Shown here: positions 37,820 through 46,851 of the stretch, one piece after another
Position numbering within the stretch: the stretch's first letter is position 1
Layout: every line of letters starts with the position of its first letter
Assembly (NCBI RefSeq): GCF_003850345.1
Contig: NZ_CP027707.1
Span: 3,286,001 to 3,350,000 of the forward strand
Length of the DNA: 64,000 nt
From: Pseudomonas chlororaphis subsp. piscium
GTDB taxonomy: Bacteria; Pseudomonadota; Gammaproteobacteria; Pseudomonadales; Pseudomonadaceae
Reading direction: 5' to 3'
The notes under the pieces: generated by a model
What the model saw: only the letters and a program-made list of their open reading frames with translations
The model's database searches: none
What the model was told of the DNA's origin: nothing
Position numbers and translations under genes: made by a program

Positions 37820-38509
37820 ATGAGCACATCAGGACACGCAGCCAACTTCAATGGGGCCAAACCGACCATTGATCCGACCGACACAGCGATGTTGCTGATC
37901 GATCACCAGAGCGGACTGTTCCAGATCGTCAAGGACATCGAGGTTCCCCAACTGCGGGCCAATGCCATCGCCCTGGCCAAGGCGGCCAGCCTGCTGAAGA
38001 TCCCGGTGATCACCACGGCCTCGGTGCCCCAGGGCCCCAACGGCCCCTTGATCCCGGAGATCCAGGAAGCCGCTCCCCATGCCCGCTACGTGGCGCGCAA
38101 AGGCGAGATCAACGCCTGGGACAATCCCGAGTTCGTCGCCGCGGTAAAAGCCACTGGCAAGAAAACCCTGGTGATCGCCGGCACCCTGACCAGCGTCTGC
38201 CTGGCATTCCCGTCGATTGCCGCGGTGCATGCCGGCTACAAGGTGTTCGCGGTGGTCGACGCCTCGGGCAACCATTCGCGCCTGGCCACCGATCTGACAA
38301 TCGCCCGCCTGGCCCAGGCCGGGGTGGTGCCGATCGACATCATGGCCACACTCTCCGAACTACAGGGCTCGTGGAACCGTCCCGACGCCGAGGACTGGGC
38401 CCGCGTCTACACCCAGGCGATGCCGCACTACCAACTGCTGATCGAGAGCTACATCAAGGCTCAGCAAGTGGCCAACAATCACGAAACCCTCGACTCCCAG
38501 CGCAGCTGA
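37820..38509 (+). CDS. Isochorismatase-fold cysteine hydrolase (YcaC-like), first copy
   Basis: A 229-residue cysteine hydrolase. The start is the ATG at 37820, eight bases after AGGAG; upstream ATGs at 37790 and 37814 lack proper spacing. The family marks are [13 protein letters not shown] near residue 25, [13 protein letters not shown], and the nucleophile motif [11 protein letters not shown]. These enzymes hydrolyse small amides or imines. The N-terminus is about 17 residues longer than in YcaC, and the C-terminus is extended. It is followed 69 bases later by a true YcaC-like paralogue. Confidence 0.87.
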   Translation: MSTSGHAANFNGAKPTIDPTDTAMLLIDHQSGLFQIVKDIEVPQLRANAIALAKAASLLKIPVITTASVPQGPNGPLIPEIQEAAPHARYVARKGEINAWDNPEFVAAVKATGKKTLVIAGTLTSVCLAFPSIAAVHAGYKVFAVVDASGNHSRLATDLTIARLAQAGVVPIDIMATLSELQGSWNRPDAEDWARVYTQAMPHYQLLIESYIKAQQVANNHETLDSQRS

Positions 38510-38578
38510 ACAGGGCCGGGGCTTTCTGCCTTTTCAGCGCAAACCATCGGGGTTTGTGCTGTTTCTCTGGAGATGGAC

Positions 38579-39205
38579 ATGACCACTACCTACAAGCGTC
38601 TCGACAAAAACAACGCCGCCGTGCTGCTGGTGGATCACCAGGCCGGCCTGCTGTCCCTGGTGCGCGACATCGACCCGGACAAGTTCAAGAACAATGTGCT
38701 GGCCCTGGCCGACCTGGCCAAGTACTTCCAGCTGCCGACCATCCTCACCACCAGCTTCGAGACCGGCCCCAACGGCCCACTGGTGCCCGAGCTCAAGGCG
38801 CTGTTCCCGGACGCGCCGTACATTGCCCGGCCGGGCCAGATCAACGCCTGGGACAACGAGGACTTCGTCAAGGCGATCAAGGCCACCGGCAAGAAGCAGC
38901 TGATCATCGCCGGCGTAGTGACCGAGGTTTGCGTGGCCTTCCCGGCGCTGTCGGCCCTGGAAGAAGGCTTCGAGGTGTTCGTGGTGACCGATGCCTCCGG
39001 CACCTTCAATGAGCTGACCCGCGATTCGGCCTGGAACCGCATGTCCACCGCCGGCGCCCAGTTGATGACCTGGTTCGGCCTGGCCTGCGAGCTGCACCGC
39101 GACTGGCGCAACGACATCGAGGGCCTGGGCACCCTGTTCTCCAACCACATCCCGGACTACCGCAACCTGATCACCAGCTACAACACCCTGACCTCCGGCA
39201 AGTAA
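38579..39205 (+). CDS. ycaC: YcaC-like isochorismatase-family hydrolase
   Basis: A 208-residue protein, the same length as E. coli YcaC, starting at the ATG at 38579 with GGAG just upstream (an ATG six bases earlier overlaps that site). Diagnostic segments are NNAAVLLVDHQAGLLSLVRDI, ARPGQINAWDNEDFVKAIKATGKK and the nucleophile motif GVVTEVCVAFPALS. YcaC proteins are octameric hydrolases of unknown physiological substrate. The gene is second in a set with its paralogue at 37820 and two outer-membrane protein genes, which points to catabolism of an imported compound. Confidence 0.9.
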   Translation: MTTTYKRLDKNNAAVLLVDHQAGLLSLVRDIDPDKFKNNVLALADLAKYFQLPTILTTSFETGPNGPLVPELKALFPDAPYIARPGQINAWDNEDFVKAIKATGKKQLIIAGVVTEVCVAFPALSALEEGFEVFVVTDASGTFNELTRDSAWNRMSTAGAQLMTWFGLACELHRDWRNDIEGLGTLFSNHIPDYRNLITSYNTLTSGK

Positions 39206-39211
39206 CCGCCG

Positions 39212-39243
39212 GGCAAGGGCTGCCGCTCCTGGCAGCCCTTGCC
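39212..39243 (+). terminator. Strong hairpin between ycaC and the porin gene
   Basis: GGCAAGGGCTGCC (39212-39224) pairs perfectly with GGCAGCCCTTGCC (39231-39243) around a 6-nt loop, six bases after the ycaC stop. There is no T-run. It may attenuate transcription into the porin gene or protect the upstream mRNA end. Confidence 0.6.
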
Positions 39244-39316
39244 TGCGGGCCCGCCCAGCGAAATCTCGCTGGATAGCCGCGCCTCGATATCCCGCCTGAC
39301 GATTGCTGAAACCACC

Positions 39317-40759
39317 ATGACCACACGAAACCAACCCCTGGGTGTGCCTGCCATACGCCTGCAACGCTGGGCGATGACCCTCGGCCTGTCGCTGACACTG
39401 GTCGATGTCCGGGCCGACAACTCCCTGGGCCAGCGCGACAACCTCAGCACCGCCATCAACGAGCGGCAAAAGGCCGAGCTGGCGGTGCCGGCCGGGTTTG
39501 TCGGGGGTTCGTCGCTCAACGGCCTGCTGCGCAACTATTACCTGGCCCGGGACAACCACGATACCCCGGCGCGGCAGGACCAGCGCGAGTGGGTGCAGGG
39601 CCTGTACCTGTCGTTTCGCTCGGGCTACACCGACACGCCGATCGGTGTCGGCCTGGATGTGCACGGGTTCTACGGACTCAAGCTCGACGGCGGAGGCGGC
39701 AGTGGTGGGGCGGGGCTGTTGCCGCTGGATTCGCAACGGGCACCCCAGGCGGATTTCTCCGCCGCCGGCGCGGCCCTGAAGCTGCGCGGCTTCGACAGCC
39801 TGCTCCAGGCCGGCGACCAGTACCTGGAGAATCCGCTGGTGGCGGGCGGGGTCAGTCGCCTGTTTCCCCAGACCTTTCGTGGGCTGACGCTGAAGAACTA
39901 CAGCCTGGAACACCTGACCCTGGACGTCGGCATGGTCGACTCCACCCGCCTGCGCAACCAGAGCGGGCAGAGCCACCTGACCACCAGCTATGGCAGCGGC
40001 ACCAAGAGTGGGGTCGCTGCCGACCGCGAAGCCTCGCGCATGGCCTGGGCCGGGGGCATCTACAGCCCAGCGGATGGGCCCACGCTGACCCTGTATGGCG
40101 GGCAACTGAGCGATATCTGGCGCCAGTACTACGCAGGCGTGAGCCAGCCCTTCAAGCTGAACCAGGGCATCAGCCTGACGCCTTACCTGCATTACTTCAA
40201 AACCCGCGACCAGGGCCGCGGCCAACTGGGGCGCATCGACAACGATACCTACAGCGGCGGGCTGACCCTGGCCGGGGCGGGGCAGAGCCTGACCCTCGGG
40301 GTGCAGAAGGTCGATGGCAATACCCCGTTCGACTACATCGCCCAGGACGACCGGTCCTTTCTCTACCTCAGCAATTCGCAGCAATACGCCGACTTCAACG
40401 CGCCGGGGGAGCGCTCCTGGAAACTCCAGTACCAGACCAGCCTGGCCTTTATCGACGCCCCGGACCTGCAGTTCAGTGCCGCCTATACCCGGGGCGAGGC
40501 CGACCTGACCCGGGTCGACCCCGGCAGCCAGGGCTATGGCTACATCTATAACGCGGCCGGCAAGGACGCCCATCACTGGGAGCGCGACCTGTCGCTGCGC
40601 TACGCCGTGCCCGACGGCCGGGCCAAGGGCCTGAACCTGACCTTGCGCTGGGCCGCGCACCGCACGGGGCAGGGCTACACCGCCCCGGGCAATACCCGTG
40701 GCAATGCCAACGCCGACGAATACCGGGTGATAGTCGATTACCCGTTCAGCATTTTCTAA
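39317..40759 (+). CDS. OprD-family outer-membrane porin
   Basis: A 480-residue porin starting at the ATG at 39317. The signal peptide ends near VRADN. The mature part shows OprD hallmarks: AGFVGGSSLNGLLRNYY, REWVQGLYLSFRSGYTDTPIGVGLDVHGFYGLKLDGG, a mid-barrel GVSRLFPQTFRGLTLKNYS, and a C-terminal DEYRVIVDYPFSIF ending in an aromatic residue. OprD porins admit basic amino acids, aromatic acids and other small anions. It shares an operon with the two YcaC-like hydrolases and a SphA-like protein. Confidence 0.92.
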   Translation: MTTRNQPLGVPAIRLQRWAMTLGLSLTLVDVRADNSLGQRDNLSTAINERQKAELAVPAGFVGGSSLNGLLRNYYLARDNHDTPARQDQREWVQGLYLSFRSGYTDTPIGVGLDVHGFYGLKLDGGGGSGGAGLLPLDSQRAPQADFSAAGAALKLRGFDSLLQAGDQYLENPLVAGGVSRLFPQTFRGLTLKNYSLEHLTLDVGMVDSTRLRNQSGQSHLTTSYGSGTKSGVAADREASRMAWAGGIYSPADGPTLTLYGGQLSDIWRQYYAGVSQPFKLNQGISLTPYLHYFKTRDQGRGQLGRIDNDTYSGGLTLAGAGQSLTLGVQKVDGNTPFDYIAQDDRSFLYLSNSQQYADFNAPGERSWKLQYQTSLAFIDAPDLQFSAAYTRGEADLTRVDPGSQGYGYIYNAAGKDAHHWERDLSLRYAVPDGRAKGLNLTLRWAAHRTGQGYTAPGNTRGNANADEYRVIVDYPFSIF

Positions 40760-40781
40760 CCGGCCGCAGAGGGGCTGTTGC

Positions 40782-41705
40782 ATGAACCGAACGAAATGGG
40801 TCAAGGCGCTGGGCATCAGCTCGGCGCTGGCCTGCGCCACGAGCGAAGCCGACAGCGTCAGTCTGCCGCCCCTGGCCCTGGGCAATACCAGCTTCATGGA
40901 CGGGGTCGCCGGCCCGGGCGGGCTGTTCGAACTGCCGGTGCAGTACTACCGCAGCCATTCGGCCTACGATGCCCGTGGCCACTCGGTCCCGGGCCGGCAG
41001 CAGGTGCACAGCACCACGGTACTGCCGCACCTGGCCTATTTCAGCAGCGACACCCTGCTGGGGGCGAATTATGGCGCCGAGGTGCTGTTGCCGCTGGTGA
41101 ACCTGGAGCTGGACATCGACCAGGGCCCCAAGGGCCGGCGCACTCGCCAGGGCGATGTGATCGTCAGCCCGTTCCTGTTGCAATGGGCCCCGGTGTCGTT
41201 CTTCGGCCGGCCTTACTGGCAGCGCCTGAACTTCGTGTTCTCGCTGCCGACCGGTTCCTACAGCAAGGATTCGAGCATCAATACCGGGAGCAATGTCTGG
41301 GTGTTCAACCCGCACTATGTGTTCACCTGGGAGCTGAGCGAGCGCCTGGAAGTCAGCGGGCGCATTCATTACGCCTGGTCCAGCCGCAACCATGATCCGG
41401 CGTCGGTGCTGGGGGCCGATAGCATTCAGCCGGGGCAGGCGGTCCACTGCAACCTGGCGCTGTCCTATGCGCTCTCGGACCGTTGGCGGGTCGGGGTGGC
41501 GGGTTACCAGCTCAAGCAGATCAGCGACGACCGCATCGACGGCCATCGGCAGAAAGACTCCCGGGAACAGGTGCTGGGCATCGGCCCAGGGGTGATGTAC
41601 CGCCAGGGCAAGCAGACTCTGTTCGCCAACCTCTACTTTGAAAGCGCTGCTGAAAATCGCGCCCAGGGCTCGCAACTGACCCTGCGTTACCTGCGCACCT
41701 TCTAG
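40782..41705 (+). CDS. SphA/meta-pathway-type outer-membrane protein
   Basis: A 307-residue exported protein with a signal peptide ending near SEADS. The pattern GVAGPGGLFELPVQYYRSHSAYDARG near residue 43, repeated short amphipathic strands, FSLPTGSYSKDSSINTGSNVWVFNPHYVFTW near residue 165, and a terminal RYLRTF match the family annotated as transporter or phenol degradation meta-pathway protein, thought to be beta-barrels that aid entry of hydrophobic compounds. It is 23 bases after the OprD gene. Confidence 0.87.
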   Translation: MNRTKWVKALGISSALACATSEADSVSLPPLALGNTSFMDGVAGPGGLFELPVQYYRSHSAYDARGHSVPGRQQVHSTTVLPHLAYFSSDTLLGANYGAEVLLPLVNLELDIDQGPKGRRTRQGDVIVSPFLLQWAPVSFFGRPYWQRLNFVFSLPTGSYSKDSSINTGSNVWVFNPHYVFTWELSERLEVSGRIHYAWSSRNHDPASVLGADSIQPGQAVHCNLALSYALSDRWRVGVAGYQLKQISDDRIDGHRQKDSREQVLGIGPGVMYRQGKQTLFANLYFESAAENRAQGSQLTLRYLRTF

Positions 41706-41817
41706 GCGCCGCGCCTGCTAAAGCGCCACATCGGGTGACCCGCGCCCCCGGTGTTACCGCGAGCACATTTTTCGCGCCCGACAAGCCCCGTCCTGGGGCA
41801 TTTTCACTCGCCTTTCT

Positions 41818-41841
41818 GGCTGGCGATCTTCTTCGCCAGCC
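41818..41841 (+). terminator. Hairpin upstream of GntR regulator
   Basis: GGCTGGCGA (41818-41826) pairs perfectly with TCGCCAGCC (41833-41841) around a 6-nt loop. It lies 113 bases after the SphA-like stop and probably ends that transcript. The following TTCCC is a poor U-tract. Confidence 0.5.
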
Positions 41842-41963
41842 TTCCCGGATCAGCAAAATTCAACCGAATCAAGCACCTGTAAAACGTGCAGGGGCTTTGG
41901 CATGCAATGTGCTTTTTTTGGCTATATGGATAATTGGATACAAAAATTCAAAAGGTGCCGCCG

Positions 41964-42632
41964 ATGAAATTCGCCCCAGCCTATACCGAGCGCCAGCCCG
42001 TGACCGCGGAGGAGGAGGCCTACAACTTTCTGCTGGAAGCGATCTGCAAAGGGCGTTTCCGCACCGGCGAGCGCTTGATCGCCGAGGACATCGCCAGCGA
42101 AATCAACATGAGCCGGATGCCGGTGCGCGAGGCCTTCCGGCGCCTGGATGCCGATGGCCTGGTGACCCTGCGGCCCAATCGCGGGGCCATTGTCCGTGGC
42201 TTGAACATCGATGAAATGCGCGAAGTCTTCGAAATGCGCAGCGCCCTCGAAGGCCTGGCGATCCGGGTGGCGGTGAGCAAGATCACCGAACGCCATTTCA
42301 GCCATCTGGAGCGCCTGCTCGATGAGATGGACGACTACCGCGAAGACGGCGCCGAGTGGGTCAGCCGCCATCGCGCCTTCCATGAATACCTGTGCAGCCT
42401 GAGCGAACGCCCACGGCTGATGCGGCAGATCTCGGCGCTGTATTCGGTGATCGAGCCGCACATGCGCCTGTGGCTGCAACACGCCGACAAACCCCGCAGC
42501 GCCCGTGACGAACACGCCTCGATCATTGCCGCGCTGCGTTCCGGCGACCCGGACAAGGCGGCGCAGGTGGTGTGCGAGCACATCGAAGGCACCATCCCGC
42601 GGCTGATCCAGTTCCTGGAGGCCCATCAGTAA
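41964..42632 (+). CDS. GntR-family (FadR/FCD type) transcriptional regulator
   Basis: A 222-residue regulator starting at the ATG at 41964, behind AAAGGTG; the frame also opens at a TTG at 41934 without a ribosome site. The N-terminal winged helix (EEEAYNFLLEAICKGRFRTGERL ... MSRMPVREAFRRLDADGLVTLRPNRGAIV) and the C-terminal all-helical FCD domain with HRAFHEYLC and DEHASIIAALRSGDPDKA are diagnostic. Just upstream is a GGATAATTGGATA direct-repeat-like sequence that could be its own operator. It precedes an amino-acid importer and a gamma-glutamyltransferase-like gene, likely its targets. Confidence 0.9.
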   Translation: MKFAPAYTERQPVTAEEEAYNFLLEAICKGRFRTGERLIAEDIASEINMSRMPVREAFRRLDADGLVTLRPNRGAIVRGLNIDEMREVFEMRSALEGLAIRVAVSKITERHFSHLERLLDEMDDYREDGAEWVSRHRAFHEYLCSLSERPRLMRQISALYSVIEPHMRLWLQHADKPRSARDEHASIIAALRSGDPDKAAQVVCEHIEGTIPRLIQFLEAHQ

Positions 42633-42714
42633 AAAATTGCATTTCTTGCCGAGCGCTTAACGCCTGCCGTTAGCGCCAGCGCCCCTTGCTACCCGACATG
42701 ACTGGAGTAATGCC

Positions 42715-43524
42715 ATGCACAAGCCTTGCGCGTCAGCTGCCGTTCTTACCTTGAGTCTATGTTGCTCCCTATGGGCGCAAGCCGCCCCCGAGTTGCCGGA
42801 GCGCTTGAGCAAGAGCGAGAAGATCGTCTACTGCTCCGGCATGGACTCGCCGCCGCTGGTGTCGTTCGACACGCAACAGAAACCGGTGGGGCTGCAGGTG
42901 GACATGGGCGAGGCGATTGCCCAGCGCCTGGGCGGCAAGAAAGTCGAGTGGCGCATCTCGCCTTTCGCCGGGCTGATCCCGGCGCTGCTGGCGCAGCAGT
43001 GCGACATGATCGTCGACCAGCTGTTCGACAAGCCCGAGCGCCGGGAAGTGATCGACATCGTCAACTTCATGTACTCCAGCCAGTCCATCGTGGTGCCCAA
43101 GGGCAACCCGAAGGCGGTGAACAGTCTTGGGGACCTGTCCGGGCTCAAGGTGGCGGTGAGCAACGGTTCGACCATCCGCCTCCTGCTCGGCGCCGAGAAC
43201 GACAAGCTGGTGGCGGCCGGCAAGCCGCCGATGAAACTGGTGGTGTACAACGTCGACGCCGATGCCTTCCAGGCGTTGCGCATCAACCAGGTGGACGCCT
43301 TCGGCACCACGGTGGAATCCGCCGGGCACTATCAGCAACTGGCCCCGGACCTGTTCCAGTCGGCGGTGCCGGCGTTCAACCGGATCCTCACCGGCTTCGG
43401 CGTGCGCAAGCAGGACCCGCAACTGAGCGCGGCGCTGGGCAAGGTCCTGCAGGACATGCGCGCCGACGGCAGCTACACCGCGCTGCTGGATAAATGGCAC
43501 GTCGGCGGCGACAAACTGGACTGA
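42715..43524 (+). CDS. Polar amino-acid ABC importer, substrate-binding protein
   Basis: A 269-residue family 3 solute-binding protein with a signal peptide cleaved near WAQAAPE. The body shows SPPLVSFDTQQKPVGLQVDMGEAIAQRLG near residue 45, CDMIVDQLFDKPERREVIDIV, and a late GSYTALLDKWHV. It is the periplasmic component for the permease and ATPase that follow. The ligand is likely an amino acid or gamma-glutamyl/amide derivative, given the hydrolase at 45118. A bulged inverted repeat at 42653-42676 in the short upstream gap may be a terminator or operator. Confidence 0.9.
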   Translation: MHKPCASAAVLTLSLCCSLWAQAAPELPERLSKSEKIVYCSGMDSPPLVSFDTQQKPVGLQVDMGEAIAQRLGGKKVEWRISPFAGLIPALLAQQCDMIVDQLFDKPERREVIDIVNFMYSSQSIVVPKGNPKAVNSLGDLSGLKVAVSNGSTIRLLLGAENDKLVAAGKPPMKLVVYNVDADAFQALRINQVDAFGTTVESAGHYQQLAPDLFQSAVPAFNRILTGFGVRKQDPQLSAALGKVLQDMRADGSYTALLDKWHVGGDKLD

Positions 43525-43535
43525 GGGCAGGCTCG

Positions 43536-44303
43536 ATGAACTTCAATTGGGACGTGTTCTGGCAGTACCTGTTGCTGCCCAGCGATGTCTACCTGACGGG
43601 GCTCGGGCTGACTTGCCTGATCAGCGTGTCGGCCATGCTCCTGGGCTGTGTGCTGGGGTTGCTGGCGGCGCTGATGAAGCTGTCGCGCAATCCGCTGTTG
43701 CAGTACCCGGTGCGCTTCTATGTGTGGCTGATGCGCGGCACGCCGCTGCTGGTGCAGATCGTGTTTCTGTACACGGCGCTGGCGGCCGGGGGGATTTTCC
43801 GCTTCGAGGACCTGGACCTGGGCTGGTTCGTGGTGCCGGGCAATATCCAGGCGGCGATCATCGCCCTGGGCCTCAACGAAGGCGCGTACATGGCCGAGAT
43901 CATCCGCGCTGGCATCGGTGCGGTGGACAAGGGGCAGTACGAAGCTGGGCGTTCCCTGGGCATGACCTTCGCCAAGCTGATGCGGCGCATCGTGCTGCCC
44001 CAGGCGTTCCGGGTGATAGTCCCGCCACTGGGCAACGAGTTCAACGTGATGCTGAAGAACACCACCCTGGTCAGCGTCATCGGTGTGCAGGAGCTGTTGC
44101 TCAGTACCCAGATGGTCACTTCGGCGACCTTCCGGGTGTTCGAGTTGTACCTGGTGGTCGCCATCTACTTCCTGGCGTTGACCACGCTCTGGGGCTTTTT
44201 CCAGCGTTGGCTGGAGAACCGCTTCGGCCAGTCCGAGCGGCCGGCGCCGGCCGCCAGCCGCCTGTTTGGGCGTAACACTATGAAACTGCTGAGGGGGCGT
44301 TGA
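43536..44303 (+). CDS. Polar amino-acid ABC importer, permease
   Basis: A 255-residue permease of the His/Glu/Gln/Arg/opine family, with five or six transmembrane helices. [20 protein letters not shown] near residue 62 is the family signature, and [58 protein letters not shown] is the EAA loop. It starts 11 bases after the binding protein gene. Only one permease is present, so the channel is presumably a homodimer. Confidence 0.92.
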   Translation: MNFNWDVFWQYLLLPSDVYLTGLGLTCLISVSAMLLGCVLGLLAALMKLSRNPLLQYPVRFYVWLMRGTPLLVQIVFLYTALAAGGIFRFEDLDLGWFVVPGNIQAAIIALGLNEGAYMAEIIRAGIGAVDKGQYEAGRSLGMTFAKLMRRIVLPQAFRVIVPPLGNEFNVMLKNTTLVSVIGVQELLLSTQMVTSATFRVFELYLVVAIYFLALTTLWGFFQRWLENRFGQSERPAPAASRLFGRNTMKLLRGR

Positions 44304-44305
44304 GC

Positions 44306-45085
44306 ATGGCGCACATGAGCGAAGAACTGGTCATCGAAGCCCTGGATATTCACAAGTCCTTCGGCGACCTGGAGATCCTCAAGGGCATCTCCCTGCAAGT
44401 CCGGCGCGGCGAAGTGGTGGTGCTGATCGGCGCCTCCGGCTCGGGCAAGACCACCTTTATCCGCTGCATCAATCTGCTGGAAGACATCCAGGCCGGGCAG
44501 ATCCGCGTCGCCGGCCAGCCCATGGGCTACCGCACCCGGGCCAACGGCAGCCTGGTGCGTGATTCGGAGCGCAACATCGCCCGCCAGCGCCGGGACATCG
44601 GCATGGTGTTCCAGCGCTTCAACCTGTTCCCGCACATGACCGCCCTGGAAAACATCATCGAAGCGCCAGTCCACGTCCTGGGCGTGCCACGCGCCGCCGC
44701 GGAGGAACAGGCGCGGGCGCTGCTCAAGCGCGTGGGGCTGGCGGAGAAGGCCGGCCACTATCCATCAATGTTGTCTGGCGGCCAGCAACAGCGGGTGGCG
44801 ATCGCCCGGGCGCTGGCGATGAAACCCCAGGCCATGCTGTTCGACGAACCGACCAGCGCTCTGGACCCGGAAACGGTGGGCGAAGTCCTGCAAGTGATGA
44901 AGGAGCTGGCGGAAGAGGGCATGACCATGGTGGTGGTCACCCACGAAATGGGTTTTGCCCGCGAAGTGGCCGACCGGGTGGTGGTGCTCGATCAGGGTGA
45001 GCTGATCGAGCAGGGCCCGCCCGAACAGATCTTCAGCCAGCCCCGCCACGCCCGGACCCGGGCCTTTCTCAGCCGGGTGTTGTGA
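44306..45085 (+). CDS. Polar amino-acid ABC importer, ATPase
   Basis: A 259-residue ATPase of the GlnQ/HisP type. Walker A is GASGSGKTT near residue 42, the signature [15 protein letters not shown] follows near 155, Walker B is [14 protein letters not shown], and the H-loop [10 protein letters not shown] is followed by the [10 protein letters not shown] tail. The ATG at 44306 sits eight bases after GAGGGGG, which overlaps the end of the permease gene. An ATG at 44315 is a possible alternative. Confidence 0.93.
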   Translation: MAHMSEELVIEALDIHKSFGDLEILKGISLQVRRGEVVVLIGASGSGKTTFIRCINLLEDIQAGQIRVAGQPMGYRTRANGSLVRDSERNIARQRRDIGMVFQRFNLFPHMTALENIIEAPVHVLGVPRAAAEEQARALLKRVGLAEKAGHYPSMLSGGQQQRVAIARALAMKPQAMLFDEPTSALDPETVGEVLQVMKELAEEGMTMVVVTHEMGFAREVADRVVVLDQGELIEQGPPEQIFSQPRHARTRAFLSRVL

Positions 45086-45117
45086 ACCCGAACCCTCAAC
45101 CTTGTGTGAGTCCTGCC

Positions 45118-46728
45118 ATGTTCAAATTTTCTGCCCACGAGTATCCCTACGCTTCCCAGCGGCAAAGCGTGTTCGCCAAGCGCGGCATGGTCGCCGCCTC
45201 CCAGCCATTGGCCGCCGAGGCCGGCATTGAAATCATGCGTCGCGGGGGCAACGCCATCGATGCGGCGATCGCCACGGCGGCGGCCTTGACCGTGGTCGAG
45301 CCCACCGGTTGTGGCATCGGCGGCGACGCCTTTGCCCTGGTCTGGACCCAGAACAAGCTGCACGGCCTGAATGCCAACGGCGTCGCCCCCCAGGCCCTGA
45401 GCATCGAGGCAGTGAAAGCCGCCGGCCATGAACAGATGCCGTTGCACGGCTGGACGCCAGTGACGGTGCCAGGCTGCCCGTCGGCCTGGGCCGAACTGTC
45501 CAAGCGTTTCGGCCGCCTGCCATTCGCCGACCTGTTGCAGCCCGCCATAAGCCTGGCACAGGACGGCTTCCCGGTGTCGCCGGTGGTTGCCCTGCAATGG
45601 CAAAGCGCGTTGGAGAACTTCACCCCGAGCCGCAATACCGTGCTCGATAGCTGGTTCGACACCTATCTGATCGACGGCCGGGCACCCCGGGCCGGGGAGA
45701 TGTTTCGCAACCCGGCGCAAGCCAGGACCCTGGCGGAGTTGGCCGCCACTGGCTGTGAAAGCTTTTATCGCGGAGCCCTGGCGCAACGCCTGGACCAGCA
45801 CTCGCGGGCCACCGGCGGTTACCTGCGCGCCAGCGACCTGCAGGATTACCGCGCCCAGTGGGTCGAGCCGATCAAGGTCAACTATCGCGGCGTGGACGTC
45901 TGGGAGATTCCGCCGAGCGGCCAGGGCCTGGTGGTATTGATGACCCTGAAGATTCTCGAAGGCTTCGACTTCGATCACCGCGACAGCCAGCAGACCTGGC
46001 ACCGCCAGCTCGAGGCGATGAAACTGGCCTACAGCGACGGCCTGCACTACATCACCGATCCCGCGCATATGCGGGTCGCGGTGGAGGACCTGCTCAGCGA
46101 CCGCTATGCGGCCCAGCGCCGGGCGCAGATCGGCGAACAGGCCCTGGCCCCGCAGCCGGGCGACCCGCACGCCAGCGGCACGGTCTACCTGGCCACCGCC
46201 GATGCCGAGGGCAACATGGTGTCGTTCATCCAGAGCAACTACCACGGCTTTGGCTCGGGCGTGGTGCTGCCCGACAGCGGCATCGCCCTGCAGAACCGCG
46301 GCGAAGAGTTCAGCCTCGACCCTGCGCACGCCAACTGCCTGGCACCGGGCAAGAAGACCTTCCACACCATCATCCCGGGGTTCCTCAGCCAGGGCGGCGT
46401 GCCAATGGGGCCCTTTGGCGTGATGGGCGGCTACATGCAGCCCCAGGGGCATGTGCAGATGGTCATGAACCTGGTGGATTTCGGCCTCAACCCGCAGGCG
46501 GCCCTGGATGCGCCGCGCTGGCAATGGCTGGGCGGGCTGCAAGTGGGGATTGAACAGAACGCCTCGCGGGACATGACCGCCGCCCTGGCGCGGCGCGGGC
46601 ACGAGGTGCAGGTGGCCTGCGACCTGACCAGCTACGGGCGCGGGCAGATCATCCTGCGCGACCCGCAAACCGGCGTGCTGTGCGGCGGCACCGAACCGCG
46701 CACGGATGCCCATATCGCGGTGTTCTGA
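45118..46728 (+). CDS. Gamma-glutamyltransferase-family Ntn-hydrolase, apparently cytoplasmic
   Basis: A 536-residue member of the gamma-glutamyltransferase family. The N-terminus shows GMVAASQPLAAEAGIEIMRRGGNAIDAAIATAAALTVVEPTGCGIGGD. The autocatalytic threonine is probably Thr355 in the HASGTVYLATADAEGN segment, which aligns with the TTHYSVVD site of E. coli GGT. Unlike periplasmic GGT it has no visible signal peptide, so it should act on material brought in by the adjacent importer. Oxamate amidohydrolase (HpxW) and other amidases belong to this family, so a GGT reaction is not assured. A GTG at 45082 is an alternative start. Confidence 0.85.
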   Translation: MFKFSAHEYPYASQRQSVFAKRGMVAASQPLAAEAGIEIMRRGGNAIDAAIATAAALTVVEPTGCGIGGDAFALVWTQNKLHGLNANGVAPQALSIEAVKAAGHEQMPLHGWTPVTVPGCPSAWAELSKRFGRLPFADLLQPAISLAQDGFPVSPVVALQWQSALENFTPSRNTVLDSWFDTYLIDGRAPRAGEMFRNPAQARTLAELAATGCESFYRGALAQRLDQHSRATGGYLRASDLQDYRAQWVEPIKVNYRGVDVWEIPPSGQGLVVLMTLKILEGFDFDHRDSQQTWHRQLEAMKLAYSDGLHYITDPAHMRVAVEDLLSDRYAAQRRAQIGEQALAPQPGDPHASGTVYLATADAEGNMVSFIQSNYHGFGSGVVLPDSGIALQNRGEEFSLDPAHANCLAPGKKTFHTIIPGFLSQGGVPMGPFGVMGGYMQPQGHVQMVMNLVDFGLNPQAALDAPRWQWLGGLQVGIEQNASRDMTAALARRGHEVQVACDLTSYGRGQIILRDPQTGVLCGGTEPRTDAHIAVF

Positions 46729-46851
46729 GCCAAGGGGGCGGGCGAGGGCGCTTGTCCTTGCCGCGCTCCCAGTCGGCCTGCACAGCCCTGTGGATGCCGG
46801 ATCATCGACTAGACTCACGCGATCTATAACGTCTGGCACGAGGTTCCGGTC

